In this document: positions 1 through 6,554 of the stretch, piece by piece
Position numbering within the stretch: the stretch's first letter is position 1
Layout of the letters: the number at the start of each line of letters is the position of its first letter
DNA from: JAHDFB01 sp964607315
GTDB taxonomy: Bacteria; Bacteroidota; Bacteroidia; Chitinophagales; Saprospiraceae
Assembly: GCA_964607315.1 (NCBI GenBank)
Contig: CAZSKA010000074.1
Coordinates: forward strand, 1 to 14,496
DNA length: 14,496 nt
Reading direction: 5' to 3'
Made by a program: the position numbers and the translations under genes
Notes under the pieces: generated by a model
What the model was told of the DNA's origin: nothing
The model's input: the letters and a program-made list of their open reading frames with translations, nothing else
Databases searched by the model: none

Positions 1-30
1 TGGACCAGAGTTCGAATCTCTGCAGCTCCA
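1..30 (+). ncRNA. ssrA: tmRNA (transfer-messenger RNA), 3' end only
   Basis: The first 30 bases form the T arm and acceptor 3' half of a tRNA-like domain. The T stem is CAGAG (6-10) with CTCTG (18-22), around the loop TTCGAAT (11-17). The acceptor strand CAGCTCC (23-29) and discriminator A (30) follow. GGAC directly before the T stem, followed by CAGCTCCA, is the arrangement at the 3' end of bacterial tmRNA (the E. coli RNA ends GGAC, T arm, CAGCTCCACCA). The next bases are CAA, so CCA is not encoded and would be added after transcription. tmRNA rescues stalled ribosomes by trans-translation with SmpB. The tag-coding part and 5' half lie outside the window. The alternative is an ordinary tRNA whose 5' acceptor strand would be about GGAGCTG or GGGGCTG. 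The RNA type is inferred from this short end only. Confidence 0.72.
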
Positions 31-56
31 CAAGAAATATTTTATGTCAATTAATT

Positions 57-93
57 AAGCCGAATTTCACAATAGTGAGGTTCGGCTTTTTTT
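57..93 (+). terminator. Rho-independent terminator of the tmRNA gene
   Basis: AAGCCGAA (57-64) pairs perfectly with TTCGGCTT (81-88). Inside it, TCAC (67-70) pairs with GTGA (75-78) around the loop AATA, with a small TT/GG internal mismatch. A run of seven T follows from 87. It lies 27 bases after the RNA end, the right place to stop tmRNA transcription. Confidence 0.9.
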
Positions 94-118
94 GTTTCTA
101 ATCAACATTAACAATTAC

Positions 119-151
119 TTTGAATTCTAATCCTAAATAAATTATATATTG
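119..151 (+). promoter_or_regulatory. Possible weak promoter of the first beta-barrel gene
   Basis: TTTG at 119-122 is followed after 22 nt by TATATTG (145-151), one base short of the Bacteroidota -7 consensus TAnnTTTG. It sits about 50 nt before the ATG at 200 and just after the tmRNA terminator, so a promoter is needed near here. The match is imperfect and the assignment tentative. Confidence 0.3.
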
Positions 152-199
152 TAGTTTTAAACACAACAATTATATTATTTACTATTAAAAACAATTAAC

Positions 200-838
200 A
201 TGCACAAAACAATTGCACTCCTTTTTTTACTTCTTTCTCCTTTTTTATTGCTGGCTAATGGTTTCGAAGATGACGATAAGAAAAGGAAAAAGAAAAGAAA
301 AAAAGGAAAGAAAACAGAAATCAGAGCGGAAAGACAAATTGCTATTACAGCGGATGGAGGATGGAACACTATAGGAGGAAATGGAATCTTAGGAAGCTAC
401 TATGTAACTCCTAGAATAGGAGTTGATCTAGGTTTTGGAACAGGGCTTAAAGGAACTAAAGTAGGTGTACGAGGAAAATACATGTTATCTTCAAATAATT
501 TTGCACCCTTTGTTGGTTTAGGCTTATCAGGGAAATTAGGTGCTAACGAAGGCTTTATAAATACCGAATTTATTGCTGACCCAATTACAGGAGGTGAAAG
601 ATTAGAAACTATCATATGGGATACTAAACGAACTTTATATGTTCAACCTACAATAGGTTTCGAATATATGGCTAATGGAGGTTTTGTTATTGGCATAGCT
701 ACAGGCTATTCATTTGTAACAGCTAATCCCTACGAGTTCACTTCAGAATTTGGGGAAGGAACTTCTACAGAAGACGGTATTAGATTATTACTAGGAAATG
801 GCATTATTGCCTCATTAAATATAGGCTATGCATTTTAA
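200..838 (+). CDS. Outer-membrane beta-barrel protein (paralogue A)
   Basis: A 212-residue exported protein. Residues 1-21 are a signal peptide (hydrophobic LLFLLLSPFLLLA core). Residues 25-40 are a very basic Lys/Arg-rich stretch, and from about 47 to the end the chain alternates glycine-rich amphipathic beta strands. It ends in GYAF with a C-terminal Phe, as in many outer-membrane barrels recognised by the BAM machinery. Motifs such as DGGWNTIGGNG, PFVGLGLS and LGNGIIASLNIGYAF recur in the protein at 2067-2738 (DGGWNSIAGAG, PYLGLGFS, YGNGVIYSISLGYSF), so the two are paralogues. The size suggests a small 8-strand-type barrel like the OmpW/PorT-like or OmpX-like groups, but no specific family or substrate can be named. 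The ATG at 200 is chosen because it starts directly at the signal peptide. Only A-rich sequence precedes it, without a clear Shine-Dalgarno, as is usual in this phylum. Confidence 0.8.
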   Translation: MHKTIALLFLLLSPFLLLANGFEDDDKKRKKKRKKGKKTEIRAERQIAITADGGWNTIGGNGILGSYYVTPRIGVDLGFGTGLKGTKVGVRGKYMLSSNNFAPFVGLGLSGKLGANEGFINTEFIADPITGGERLETIIWDTKRTLYVQPTIGFEYMANGGFVIGIATGYSFVTANPYEFTSEFGEGTSTEDGIRLLLGNGIIASLNIGYAF

Positions 839-860
839 ATAAGATAATTCCAAATAAGAT

Positions 861-895
861 AAAAAGGTATTCTTCGTTATAAAGTATACCTTTTT
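861..895. terminator. Bidirectional terminator between convergent genes
   Basis: AAAAAGGTAT (861-870) is a perfect 10-bp complement of ATACCTTTTT (886-895), with a 15-nt loop. Read on + it gives a hairpin ending in T residues after 838. Read on - the stem also ends in a T run, so it can serve both the barrel gene and the stalk gene that ends at 972. Confidence 0.75.
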
Positions 896-971
896 GTCTT
901 ATTCACATATTGTTTCGAAAGGCCGACTCTTATATCTATTGACTCCTATTTAGGTTTTGCTGAAGAAATTA

Positions 972-1760
972 CTAGAATTCCCTAATTGCTCTAACGTTAT
1001 GATTATCTGTTCTTAAAAACCATTGCGAATTTCCATTACTAAAATTTTGCACCCACGCTAAGTCGTCTGTAGTAAACTCTATAAACGCTGTAGAAGTCCA
1101 ATATATTCCTGCAAAGCCCCCATTTCCATTTAAATGAAGGTTCGTGTATAACAGATTTAATTCATCAGTAGATGGTAAAAACCAGTCATTATAATTATTC
1201 ACATTTAAATTGTAACATAAATTGGCTGCAGTGCCTACTGTTGAACAACTATTACTCACAATATTCGTAGTATTGATTTGTCCCCAACCTATTAATCCAG
1301 AGGTATTTCCTACATCTACATTTAAACACCCCCACTGAGTTGAGCCTAAATCACTTATGGATGAAACAAATCCAGTTCCTGAAATCGTGTCTAAGTATGC
1401 AATCAAACCGGCTTGATATATTTTACCATATAATGAATCTAGTAAATTATTATCACTATTATAGATTTGAAAAGGTGTTTCGCCCGAATCTAATCGCCCT
1501 TGAACAGTGAGTTGGAGTGGCGTTAATGCAATGAGCAAGGAATCCAACGTAGCTTCAAGTAAATTTACCTTTACTTCCAGTAAATCTACATAAGCCTTTG
1601 TAGCCGCATCTTGAGTTGAAACAGGATCAGCCACATTCTTAATAGGTCCTGATTGAACATCTAATGAGTCTGCAATTAACCCTCCCAGAACTTCTACATT
1701 TTGACTGTAAATGTAAAATGGACTAAAGAAAAGTAAAAATAACAATGCGTAATTCTTCAT
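972..1760 (-). CDS. Secreted stalk protein with Lcl/DUF1566 C-terminal domain
   Basis: A 262-residue exported protein. Residues 1-19 form a signal peptide ending IYS before QNVEV. Residues about 35-80 contain NVADPVSTQDAATKAYVD and a heptad-like stretch (LLEVKVNLLEATLDSLLIAL), a stalk seen in trimeric phage tail fibres and surface adhesins. Residues about 113-262 match the Lcl_C/DUF1566 pattern: LYGKIYQAGLIAYLD, then QWGC, then NDWFLPSTDELNLLYTNL, GGFAGIYWTST, AWVQNFSNG and a final VRAIREF. The fold belongs to the C-type-lectin/FGE-like group, and the Legionella Lcl protein is a collagen-like adhesin. The cysteines near 145, 172 and 182 could form disulfides. Inferred role: a trimeric surface or extracellular ligand-binding protein, ligand unknown. 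It has no type IX sorting tail. It is convergent with the barrel gene on its left and divergent from the one on its right. Confidence 0.82.
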   Translation of the reverse strand: MKNYALLFLLFFSPFYIYSQNVEVLGGLIADSLDVQSGPIKNVADPVSTQDAATKAYVDLLEVKVNLLEATLDSLLIALTPLQLTVQGRLDSGETPFQIYNSDNNLLDSLYGKIYQAGLIAYLDTISGTGFVSSISDLGSTQWGCLNVDVGNTSGLIGWGQINTTNIVSNSCSTVGTAANLCYNLNVNNYNDWFLPSTDELNLLYTNLHLNGNGGFAGIYWTSTAFIEFTTDDLAWVQNFSNGNSQWFLRTDNHNVRAIREF

Positions 1761-2066
1761 CTTAATTGAATTTTATGTTTATTCTAAAGTCTTATTAGTC
1801 GAAGTAAACCTAGAAAGGTCCATTATTGAATGTTTATGCTAATTCTATTACGATTAATTTAGACTTTATCTTAGAGCATGTATTACAGAAGAAGTTTTTA
1901 TCTTCTTTAGAAAATTCGAAGAGCATCTTGATAATCGTTTAATGCTAAAGATCCTATTACTATTGTAAGTTCTTAATTTGATTTTGAATAATTTGCAACA
2001 AATCTTATATTTGGTAATAGACTTATTCGGTTCTTCCTTATATACCATATTTTCTAATTAAAAATA
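1761..2066. other. Intergenic region between divergent envelope genes
   Basis: These 306 bases separate the - strand stalk gene from the + strand second barrel gene. A good + strand promoter lies at 1983-2013. For the - strand gene I see only a near-match (TAGGTTTA, 7 of 8 to TAnnTTTG). A 60-codon open frame on - (1866-2048) covers the + promoter, has no signal or domain character and is not annotated as a gene. Confidence 0.6.
1983..2013 (+). promoter_or_regulatory. Bacteroidota-type promoter of the second barrel gene
   Basis: TTTG (1983-1986), then 19 nt, then TATATTTG (2006-2013) matches the TTTG-N19-TAnnTTTG consensus of the Bacteroidota primary sigma factor in both boxes and spacing. 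Transcription would start near 2018-2020, giving an untranslated leader of about 47 nt before the ATG at 2067. Confidence 0.7.
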
Positions 2067-2738
2067 ATGAACACCATGAAGTACTTCATTTTTCTTTTTT
2101 GTTTTGCATTTGCACCTTGCCTATTATTATCTCAAAAAACGACTTCAAAAAGAGGGAACGTCATTAAAAAGGAATTAAAAAAACGAAAAATAATAGTTAA
2201 AGAAAACGCCACCTATATAAGACCTATTTCTATTAAAATAGATGGTGGATGGAATTCTATTGCGGGTGCTGGATTTATTACTTCCATTTATCCTTCTAAA
2301 AAGCTTGCATTTGATTTAGGTGTAGGTTATGGTTTTAAAGGCTTTAAATATGGACTGCAATCAAGATATTTATTTAATACAAAAAAACATACACCCTATT
2401 TAGGATTAGGTTTTTCTCGAAGCCTTTCTGCAACTAATGTCATTAATTTTAATTCAACTTTTACTGATGCTGATGGTAATGTATCACGAGAATTTTTAGT
2501 TTATTCAGTAAATAATGTAAATCATCTTAGACTTTCTGTAGGCTATGAATTTTTTCGTAAAAAAGGATTTGTTCTTGACGCCTCATTAGGATATGCTTGG
2601 GTGCTTAATCCTGTTCTTAATATCATAGAAGGAGGCGGAGAAAGAACTGAAAGCGAATTTGATTTCATATATGGAAATGGAGTGATTTACAGTATTTCCC
2701 TTGGGTATTCTTTTAAGTTTATAAAGAAAAAACCATGA
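2067..2738 (+). CDS. Outer-membrane beta-barrel protein (paralogue B)
   Basis: A 223-residue exported barrel protein, paralogous to the one at 200-838. Residues 1-22 are a signal peptide (YFIFLFCFAFAPCLLLSQ). Residues about 25-46 are Lys/Arg-rich, like the basic stretch after the signal in its paralogue, and residues 52 onward are alternating beta strands with DGGWNSIAGAG, DLGVGYGFKG, PYLGLGFSRS and YGNGVIYSISLGYSF. Unlike paralogue A it continues past the last strand with a basic tail (FKFIKKKP) instead of stopping at Phe, which may change its recognition by the assembly machinery. A second in-frame ATG at 2076 (MKYF...) would also give a good signal peptide, so the exact start is uncertain by three residues. 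It is convergent with the DUF4287/DUF5655 gene. No clear terminator is visible in the 39 bases between them. Function unknown. Confidence 0.8.
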   Translation: MNTMKYFIFLFCFAFAPCLLLSQKTTSKRGNVIKKELKKRKIIVKENATYIRPISIKIDGGWNSIAGAGFITSIYPSKKLAFDLGVGYGFKGFKYGLQSRYLFNTKKHTPYLGLGFSRSLSATNVINFNSTFTDADGNVSREFLVYSVNNVNHLRLSVGYEFFRKKGFVLDASLGYAWVLNPVLNIIEGGGERTESEFDFIYGNGVIYSISLGYSFKFIKKKP

Positions 2739-2777
2739 TCTTTTCTGCTATTAATTGTTCTCACCGTTAATTTCTTT

Positions 2778-3332
2778 TTATACATTCTTATCAAATGCAA
2801 ACTTAACACCATTCTTAACCAGATCATTAAAATCGGTCTTATCCTGAATTTTACATTGAAAATTTAACTTAGGAGAACCAGAAAAAACTTTGTTTTCAAA
2901 GCCTTCACATTGAGAATTATTTAAATGAATTGCAATTATAATCCCTGTATTCAAGCTACTTATTGCCACAAACTGGGTCTTTCTTGAGAAGGGAACATAA
3001 GTCTTGCAAGGCTTCATTATAACATCTTCTCCTAAGCCTAGAATATAACTTTTAATAGATTCGAAAATATCTAATTGACGCTTTGAAAATTGATTATGTA
3101 TTAAGGTTTCATCATCCTTATACTCATTAATATTTAGGTATTCTTCAGAAATTTTACGCGCTTGAAAATGACCAATATTATAAACTTCTTTCAAAGTTTT
3201 GGATAGTTCTTTATTGGTTTGAGGTAGATTTTTCGTGTTGATCTCCACTATCCATTCATCAATGCTTTTACCTGTTTTCGTTTTTAAATTCCGGAGAATA
3301 GCTTCTCCCATTTCTTTAGGACTCAATGCCAT
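2778..3332 (-). CDS. DUF4287 / DUF5655 domain protein
   Basis: A 184-residue soluble protein without a signal peptide. Residues about 5-70 (MGEAILRNLKTKTGKSIDEWI, then YNIGHFQARKISEEYL) match the DUF4287 pattern, a small helical domain. Residues about 82-184 (QLDIFESIKSYILGLGEDVIMKPCKTYVPFSRKTQFVAI... IIIAIHL) match DUF5655, a small alpha/beta domain of unknown biochemistry. The two domains often occur together in short bacterial proteins. Some DUF5655 domains accompany nucleic-acid enzymes, but nothing in this protein shows a catalytic motif. It lies 10 nt downstream of the DUF6428 gene on the same strand and is probably co-transcribed with it. Domain assignments come from recalled family patterns, and function is unknown. 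Confidence 0.75.
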   Translation of the reverse strand: MALSPKEMGEAILRNLKTKTGKSIDEWIVEINTKNLPQTNKELSKTLKEVYNIGHFQARKISEEYLNINEYKDDETLIHNQFSKRQLDIFESIKSYILGLGEDVIMKPCKTYVPFSRKTQFVAISSLNTGIIIAIHLNNSQCEGFENKVFSGSPKLNFQCKIQDKTDFNDLVKNGVKFAFDKNV

Positions 3333-3342
3333 TTTTACTTAT

Positions 3343-3810
3343 TTAACAGCAACCAGAACCAGGTGTACAAGCGGAATTATTAGCTGCCAAAGAGGATAAA
3401 TCCAATTTCATTTTTTGAGGTATTCCACATGCATCTTCTGCTAAGCAAGCTGTCTTTGTAGAGATTAGATTAAAAACTCCTTCAGAATGAGCTAGTTCAT
3501 ATCTTCCTATAGTATCACCTTGATATTCCACCTCCACATCTAAGTCTCCAAGTCCAAGCTTGTTTTTGGATAATTCTATGATATTTCTGAGTTTTTCACC
3601 TTGTAAACGATGATCAAAATCATCAGCTTCCCAAAGTTGCATATTTACTTTTTTCTCTATACGCTCTACTCCACCGCAATCAATGAAATGTTTTGTTACA
3701 AGTCCCACTTCCGTCACATGAAAATGAGATGCAACCTTACTTCCATTAGGTAAAACAAATGTTATTGTCTCCTTACCTTTAAGTACTTCTTGTAATTCAG
3801 AAAGTTTCAT
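3343..3810 (-). CDS. DUF6428 family protein with Cys-rich tail
   Basis: A 155-residue cytoplasmic protein. The N-terminal half (FVLPNGSKVASHFHVTEVGLVTKHFIDCGG, residues 18-47, then MQLWEADDFDHRL at 57-69) is characteristic of DUF6428. Cysteines at 45, 122, 128, 148, 154 and 155 stand out, with a C-terminal CTPGSGCC that could bind a thiophilic metal or metalloid. In many Bacteroidota, DUF6428 genes sit between an ArsR-type regulator and an arsenate reductase. That context is established knowledge as I recall it, and no ars gene is present in this window. The start is well supported: AAAAGGA lies 5 nt before the ATG, and a TACTTTTG promoter box lies just upstream. It is the first gene of a probable two-gene operon with the DUF4287/DUF5655 gene. 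The link to arsenic is inference only. Confidence 0.78.
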   Translation of the reverse strand: MKLSELQEVLKGKETITFVLPNGSKVASHFHVTEVGLVTKHFIDCGGVERIEKKVNMQLWEADDFDHRLQGEKLRNIIELSKNKLGLGDLDVEVEYQGDTIGRYELAHSEGVFNLISTKTACLAEDACGIPQKMKLDLSSLAANNSACTPGSGCC

Positions 3811-3815
3811 ATTAT

Positions 3816-3834
3816 TCCTTTTGACACAAAAGTA
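3816..3834 (-). promoter_or_regulatory. -7 promoter box and Shine-Dalgarno for the DUF6428 gene
   Basis: On the - strand TACTTTTG (3834-3827) is a full match to TAnnTTTG, followed by AAAAGGA (3822-3816) and, after 5 nt, the ATG at 3810. The leader would be very short, about 10-15 nt. No -33 TTTG is found at the usual 19-nt spacing; the nearest TTG is only about 14 nt upstream. The box separates this gene from the glucanase operon, which ends at 3868. Confidence 0.5.
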
Positions 3835-3867
3835 TTAAAGAAAAATCACAATTGTTTTAATTATTTC

Positions 3868-6552
3868 TTAAGCTTTTATAAAAGAAGAAACATAGACTCT
3901 ACCCTCTTCATCTTCCAGCCTCAAAATATAATAACCTGGCAGTAATGATGATACATTGAAAGATTTTCTAACATTATTCAAGCCCATATGCTGCTGACCA
4001 GCAACATCAATTATCAAAGCTCTTTTAAATTTCTTTGGGCTTAAGCCCAAAATTAATAGATCACCTACAGGATTTGGATAAATATCAAATGAAAGAATTT
4101 CCTCGTTAGTTGAAGAAAGTAAATCAAAATCCATCCAATTGATATTGAATAAAGGCTGTGTGATAGTCAAACGCATGGTAAATCTTCCACTAGGTAAACT
4201 TACGTTAGACTCAGTAGAAAACCATGTTTGCCAGCCTCCTGTAGACGAAAAACTAGTTTCGTCAATTGTTATTTCTTGATTGTTTTCATCAATGAGCGAT
4301 AGTCTAACGGCACCTGATCCACCTTCTGAAGCATTTCTATATGTTATTCGATAGCTTCCTGCCTGAGGTATAAATACATCGTAATCAGCATAATCTCCTA
4401 CATCAAGAAATCCTATATTCTGTCCACCTCCTGCATCCGTTGTTGTTTCTAGCTGAATTCCTTCATGAGTGGTGTAATCTTCGGCTTGTATTCTTGTGGG
4501 AATAATGAAGAAACTAGGTAAATTATTCTTTACGAGTTCGTTCGTGAATGGCTCTAATTCCGACCCATCAATAGAAGCAATCTCATTTCCAGAATAACTC
4601 ACTCTTACTATATCAGAAAAGATTATTTCTTCAGTAATAACTAAATTAATAAAGCGTTCATTTCCTTCATTAAAGCTAGCATTTACAGGGACAAATTCAT
4701 TGCCATTTACAGAAACAATAAAGTCCGAAAGCTTTAATGTCTGATCATCCTGATTTAAATATTTATTTGTATTAAATGAAATAATGGTGTTTTCATCCAC
4801 TTTTCCTCCTTGAAAGATTGTAGGAAGATCTGTTATCTCGCCTATCTTAACAAACTCGAAATGTCCAACATTAAATCCAGGATTATCAACATAAAACACA
4901 ATGGATTCCATGTCATCATAGATGGCTACATTCTGAATAGTAGTTGTTTGCCAACCTTGAAAATCGCCAGTAAAATTAACTGTTGGAGAATCCGTAATTA
5001 CTGCACCGTCGGCCTCAAAATGAAACCTACCTCCTGTTTGACCACCTGCTGTTCTTAATTCAATTCTATACCTACCTGTTTCCACATTTTGCAATGTATA
5101 TTTCATCCATTCACCTTTATCAAGCCATCCTACATTAACTCCTAAATCATTTTGCGGATCCATGCTCGGTTCCATATCTACCCCATCATTACGGAACGTC
5201 CATCCAGAATTCCAAGCAGTAAAATTGCCTGTACTCACATGGAAATTTCCTGATTGTAAATCATTGTATGCGTTTCCGTCAGAACCAAGATCATAATAAG
5301 CTGAATGAATAGTTCCTGGAATAGTCAGTTCTGTGTAAGGTAATGTCTCATCACTTTGAACTTGTCGAAACATAGCATCGATCACACCCGGTTCAACCGT
5401 ACAATTCTGCATCTTAAAGTTATCTGCTAACTCCATTAGAGTTGCTTCCGCAACAGCAGGTGACGGCTTAGGTCCTGTTCCTCCCCAATAATTCAATAGA
5501 TCTTGATAACCATCTGTTCGTGTCGCTGATAATGGACCAGCTATATCATCTACTTTCTTCATTGGCCACCAAGCCCATCCAATATTATGAGATTCCAATA
5601 AATGAATAGCATCTCTAAACCATTGGTTAGAATTTTCTCCACTTTCTCCGAGGTATAATGGAACATTGTGTGTTTCTCTTATATCTAAAACCCATTGGAT
5701 AGATTCTTGATCATTTGTACTCCAATACTTATGCGGACTGTATACTAGTTGTTCATCCCAAGGAGGTGTTAGTCCTGTAAAATCATTTGCAAACCAATTC
5801 CCTTCTATAAATAGTATATGTTCTTGATCTACTGTACGAATACTATCAGTCACACGTCCATAAATAGCTCGAAGAAGTGTTCCACCAGGTAAATTCCAAT
5901 TAGGTTCATTGATTAAATCATAACCTGCTACCCACTTTTCATCTTTATATCTTTCGGCTAATTTTTTCCATAAGGAAGCTAATTTCTCTTGGTTCAGTTG
6001 ACTTTCAAAAAGCGATGGTTTAGAAGGATCATAATCTGAAATCCCTTCGTCAAACCCCTGTCCTCCCGGTGTTGCATGCATATCTAAAATCACATACATT
6101 TCATTGTCAGCACACCAAGCAATCAAATCATCTGTGATATCAAATCCTTTATCTAACCAGGTATTCTGTCCTGGCACTGGTTCTTCTTCTATGGGAAGAG
6201 TGTACAGATTATAATGCATTGGTAATCTTACAGAATTGAATCCCCATGCACTTAGTGAATCAATGTCTTCTTTTGTTACATGATTTTCTAACCACTTATC
6301 ATAAAACGCCTCCATTTTTTCTTGACCAACTACATCGACAATTCTGTCCATTATTTGGTGTTGAGGATTAGCAAAACTTGCTGTTTTTAGCATATAGCCT
6401 TCTTGTAGCATCCAGCCGCCTAAACCCATTCCCCGAAGAATAACTACTTCGCCTTGTTCATTTACAATATCTTGACCTTGTGTGCTAAGTAAACTTTGGG
6501 CCTGAGCCCAAATAGAAAAAAATATTAAACAAAAAACAAAACTGATTCTCAT
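3868..6552 (-). CDS. Secreted GH5 glycoside hydrolase with CBM6 modules and T9SS tail
   Basis: An 894-residue modular extracellular enzyme. A signal peptide (1-18, cut after AQA) precedes a GH5 (beta/alpha)8 catalytic domain at about 22-385. It has the strand-end residues expected of the family: R109 in SVRLP, H158 in LDMHA, N215-E216-P217 (acid/base Glu216) and H274/Y276. E303 in YLGESGE is the likely nucleophile. Next come a CBM6-like module (about 405-571), a Big/SwmB-like beta domain (about 577-677) and a second CBM6 (about 683-813, IQAEDYTTHEGI... NINWMDFDLLS). The end is a Por secretion-system C-terminal sorting domain (about 820-894, FDIYPNPVGDLLI... SSLLPGYYILRL). It starts 2 nt after the GH16 stop, so the two are co-translated in one operon. 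The substrate is a beta-glucan by family and neighbour; beta-1,3-linked laminarin is the best guess. The GH5 subfamily cannot be fixed by eye. Confidence 0.92.
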   Translation of the reverse strand: MRISFVFCLIFFSIWAQAQSLLSTQGQDIVNEQGEVVILRGMGLGGWMLQEGYMLKTASFANPQHQIMDRIVDVVGQEKMEAFYDKWLENHVTKEDIDSLSAWGFNSVRLPMHYNLYTLPIEEEPVPGQNTWLDKGFDITDDLIAWCADNEMYVILDMHATPGGQGFDEGISDYDPSKPSLFESQLNQEKLASLWKKLAERYKDEKWVAGYDLINEPNWNLPGGTLLRAIYGRVTDSIRTVDQEHILFIEGNWFANDFTGLTPPWDEQLVYSPHKYWSTNDQESIQWVLDIRETHNVPLYLGESGENSNQWFRDAIHLLESHNIGWAWWPMKKVDDIAGPLSATRTDGYQDLLNYWGGTGPKPSPAVAEATLMELADNFKMQNCTVEPGVIDAMFRQVQSDETLPYTELTIPGTIHSAYYDLGSDGNAYNDLQSGNFHVSTGNFTAWNSGWTFRNDGVDMEPSMDPQNDLGVNVGWLDKGEWMKYTLQNVETGRYRIELRTAGGQTGGRFHFEADGAVITDSPTVNFTGDFQGWQTTTIQNVAIYDDMESIVFYVDNPGFNVGHFEFVKIGEITDLPTIFQGGKVDENTIISFNTNKYLNQDDQTLKLSDFIVSVNGNEFVPVNASFNEGNERFINLVITEEIIFSDIVRVSYSGNEIASIDGSELEPFTNELVKNNLPSFFIIPTRIQAEDYTTHEGIQLETTTDAGGGQNIGFLDVGDYADYDVFIPQAGSYRITYRNASEGGSGAVRLSLIDENNQEITIDETSFSSTGGWQTWFSTESNVSLPSGRFTMRLTITQPLFNINWMDFDLLSSTNEEILSFDIYPNPVGDLLILGLSPKKFKRALIIDVAGQQHMGLNNVRKSFNVSSLLPGYYILRLEDEEGRVYVSSFIKA
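4034..4051. repeat. 18-bp perfect palindrome inside the GH5 gene, 3' part
   Basis: TTTGGGCTTAAGCCCAAA is a perfect palindrome. It lies in the part of the GH5 gene that encodes the sorting domain (L-G-L-S-P-K), about 170 nt before the stop. It matches the palindrome family at 12524-12544. Confidence 0.6.
6495..6512. repeat. TTTGGGC-CTGA-GCCCAAA inverted repeat inside the GH5 signal-peptide region
   Basis: Seven-base perfect arms around CTGA, within codons 14-20 of the GH5 gene (WAQAQ at the signal cleavage site), about 40 nt after the start codon. It has the same arms as the other members of the palindrome family. A hairpin here could affect translation of the second gene of the operon, but that is inference. 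Confidence 0.5.
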
Positions 6553-6554
6553 CC

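Noticed and set aside
1866..2048. 60-codon open frame on the - strand between the stalk gene and the second barrel gene
   Set aside because: It overlaps a strong + strand promoter (1983-2013), has no ribosome-binding or domain signal and a composition expected of AT-rich non-coding DNA.
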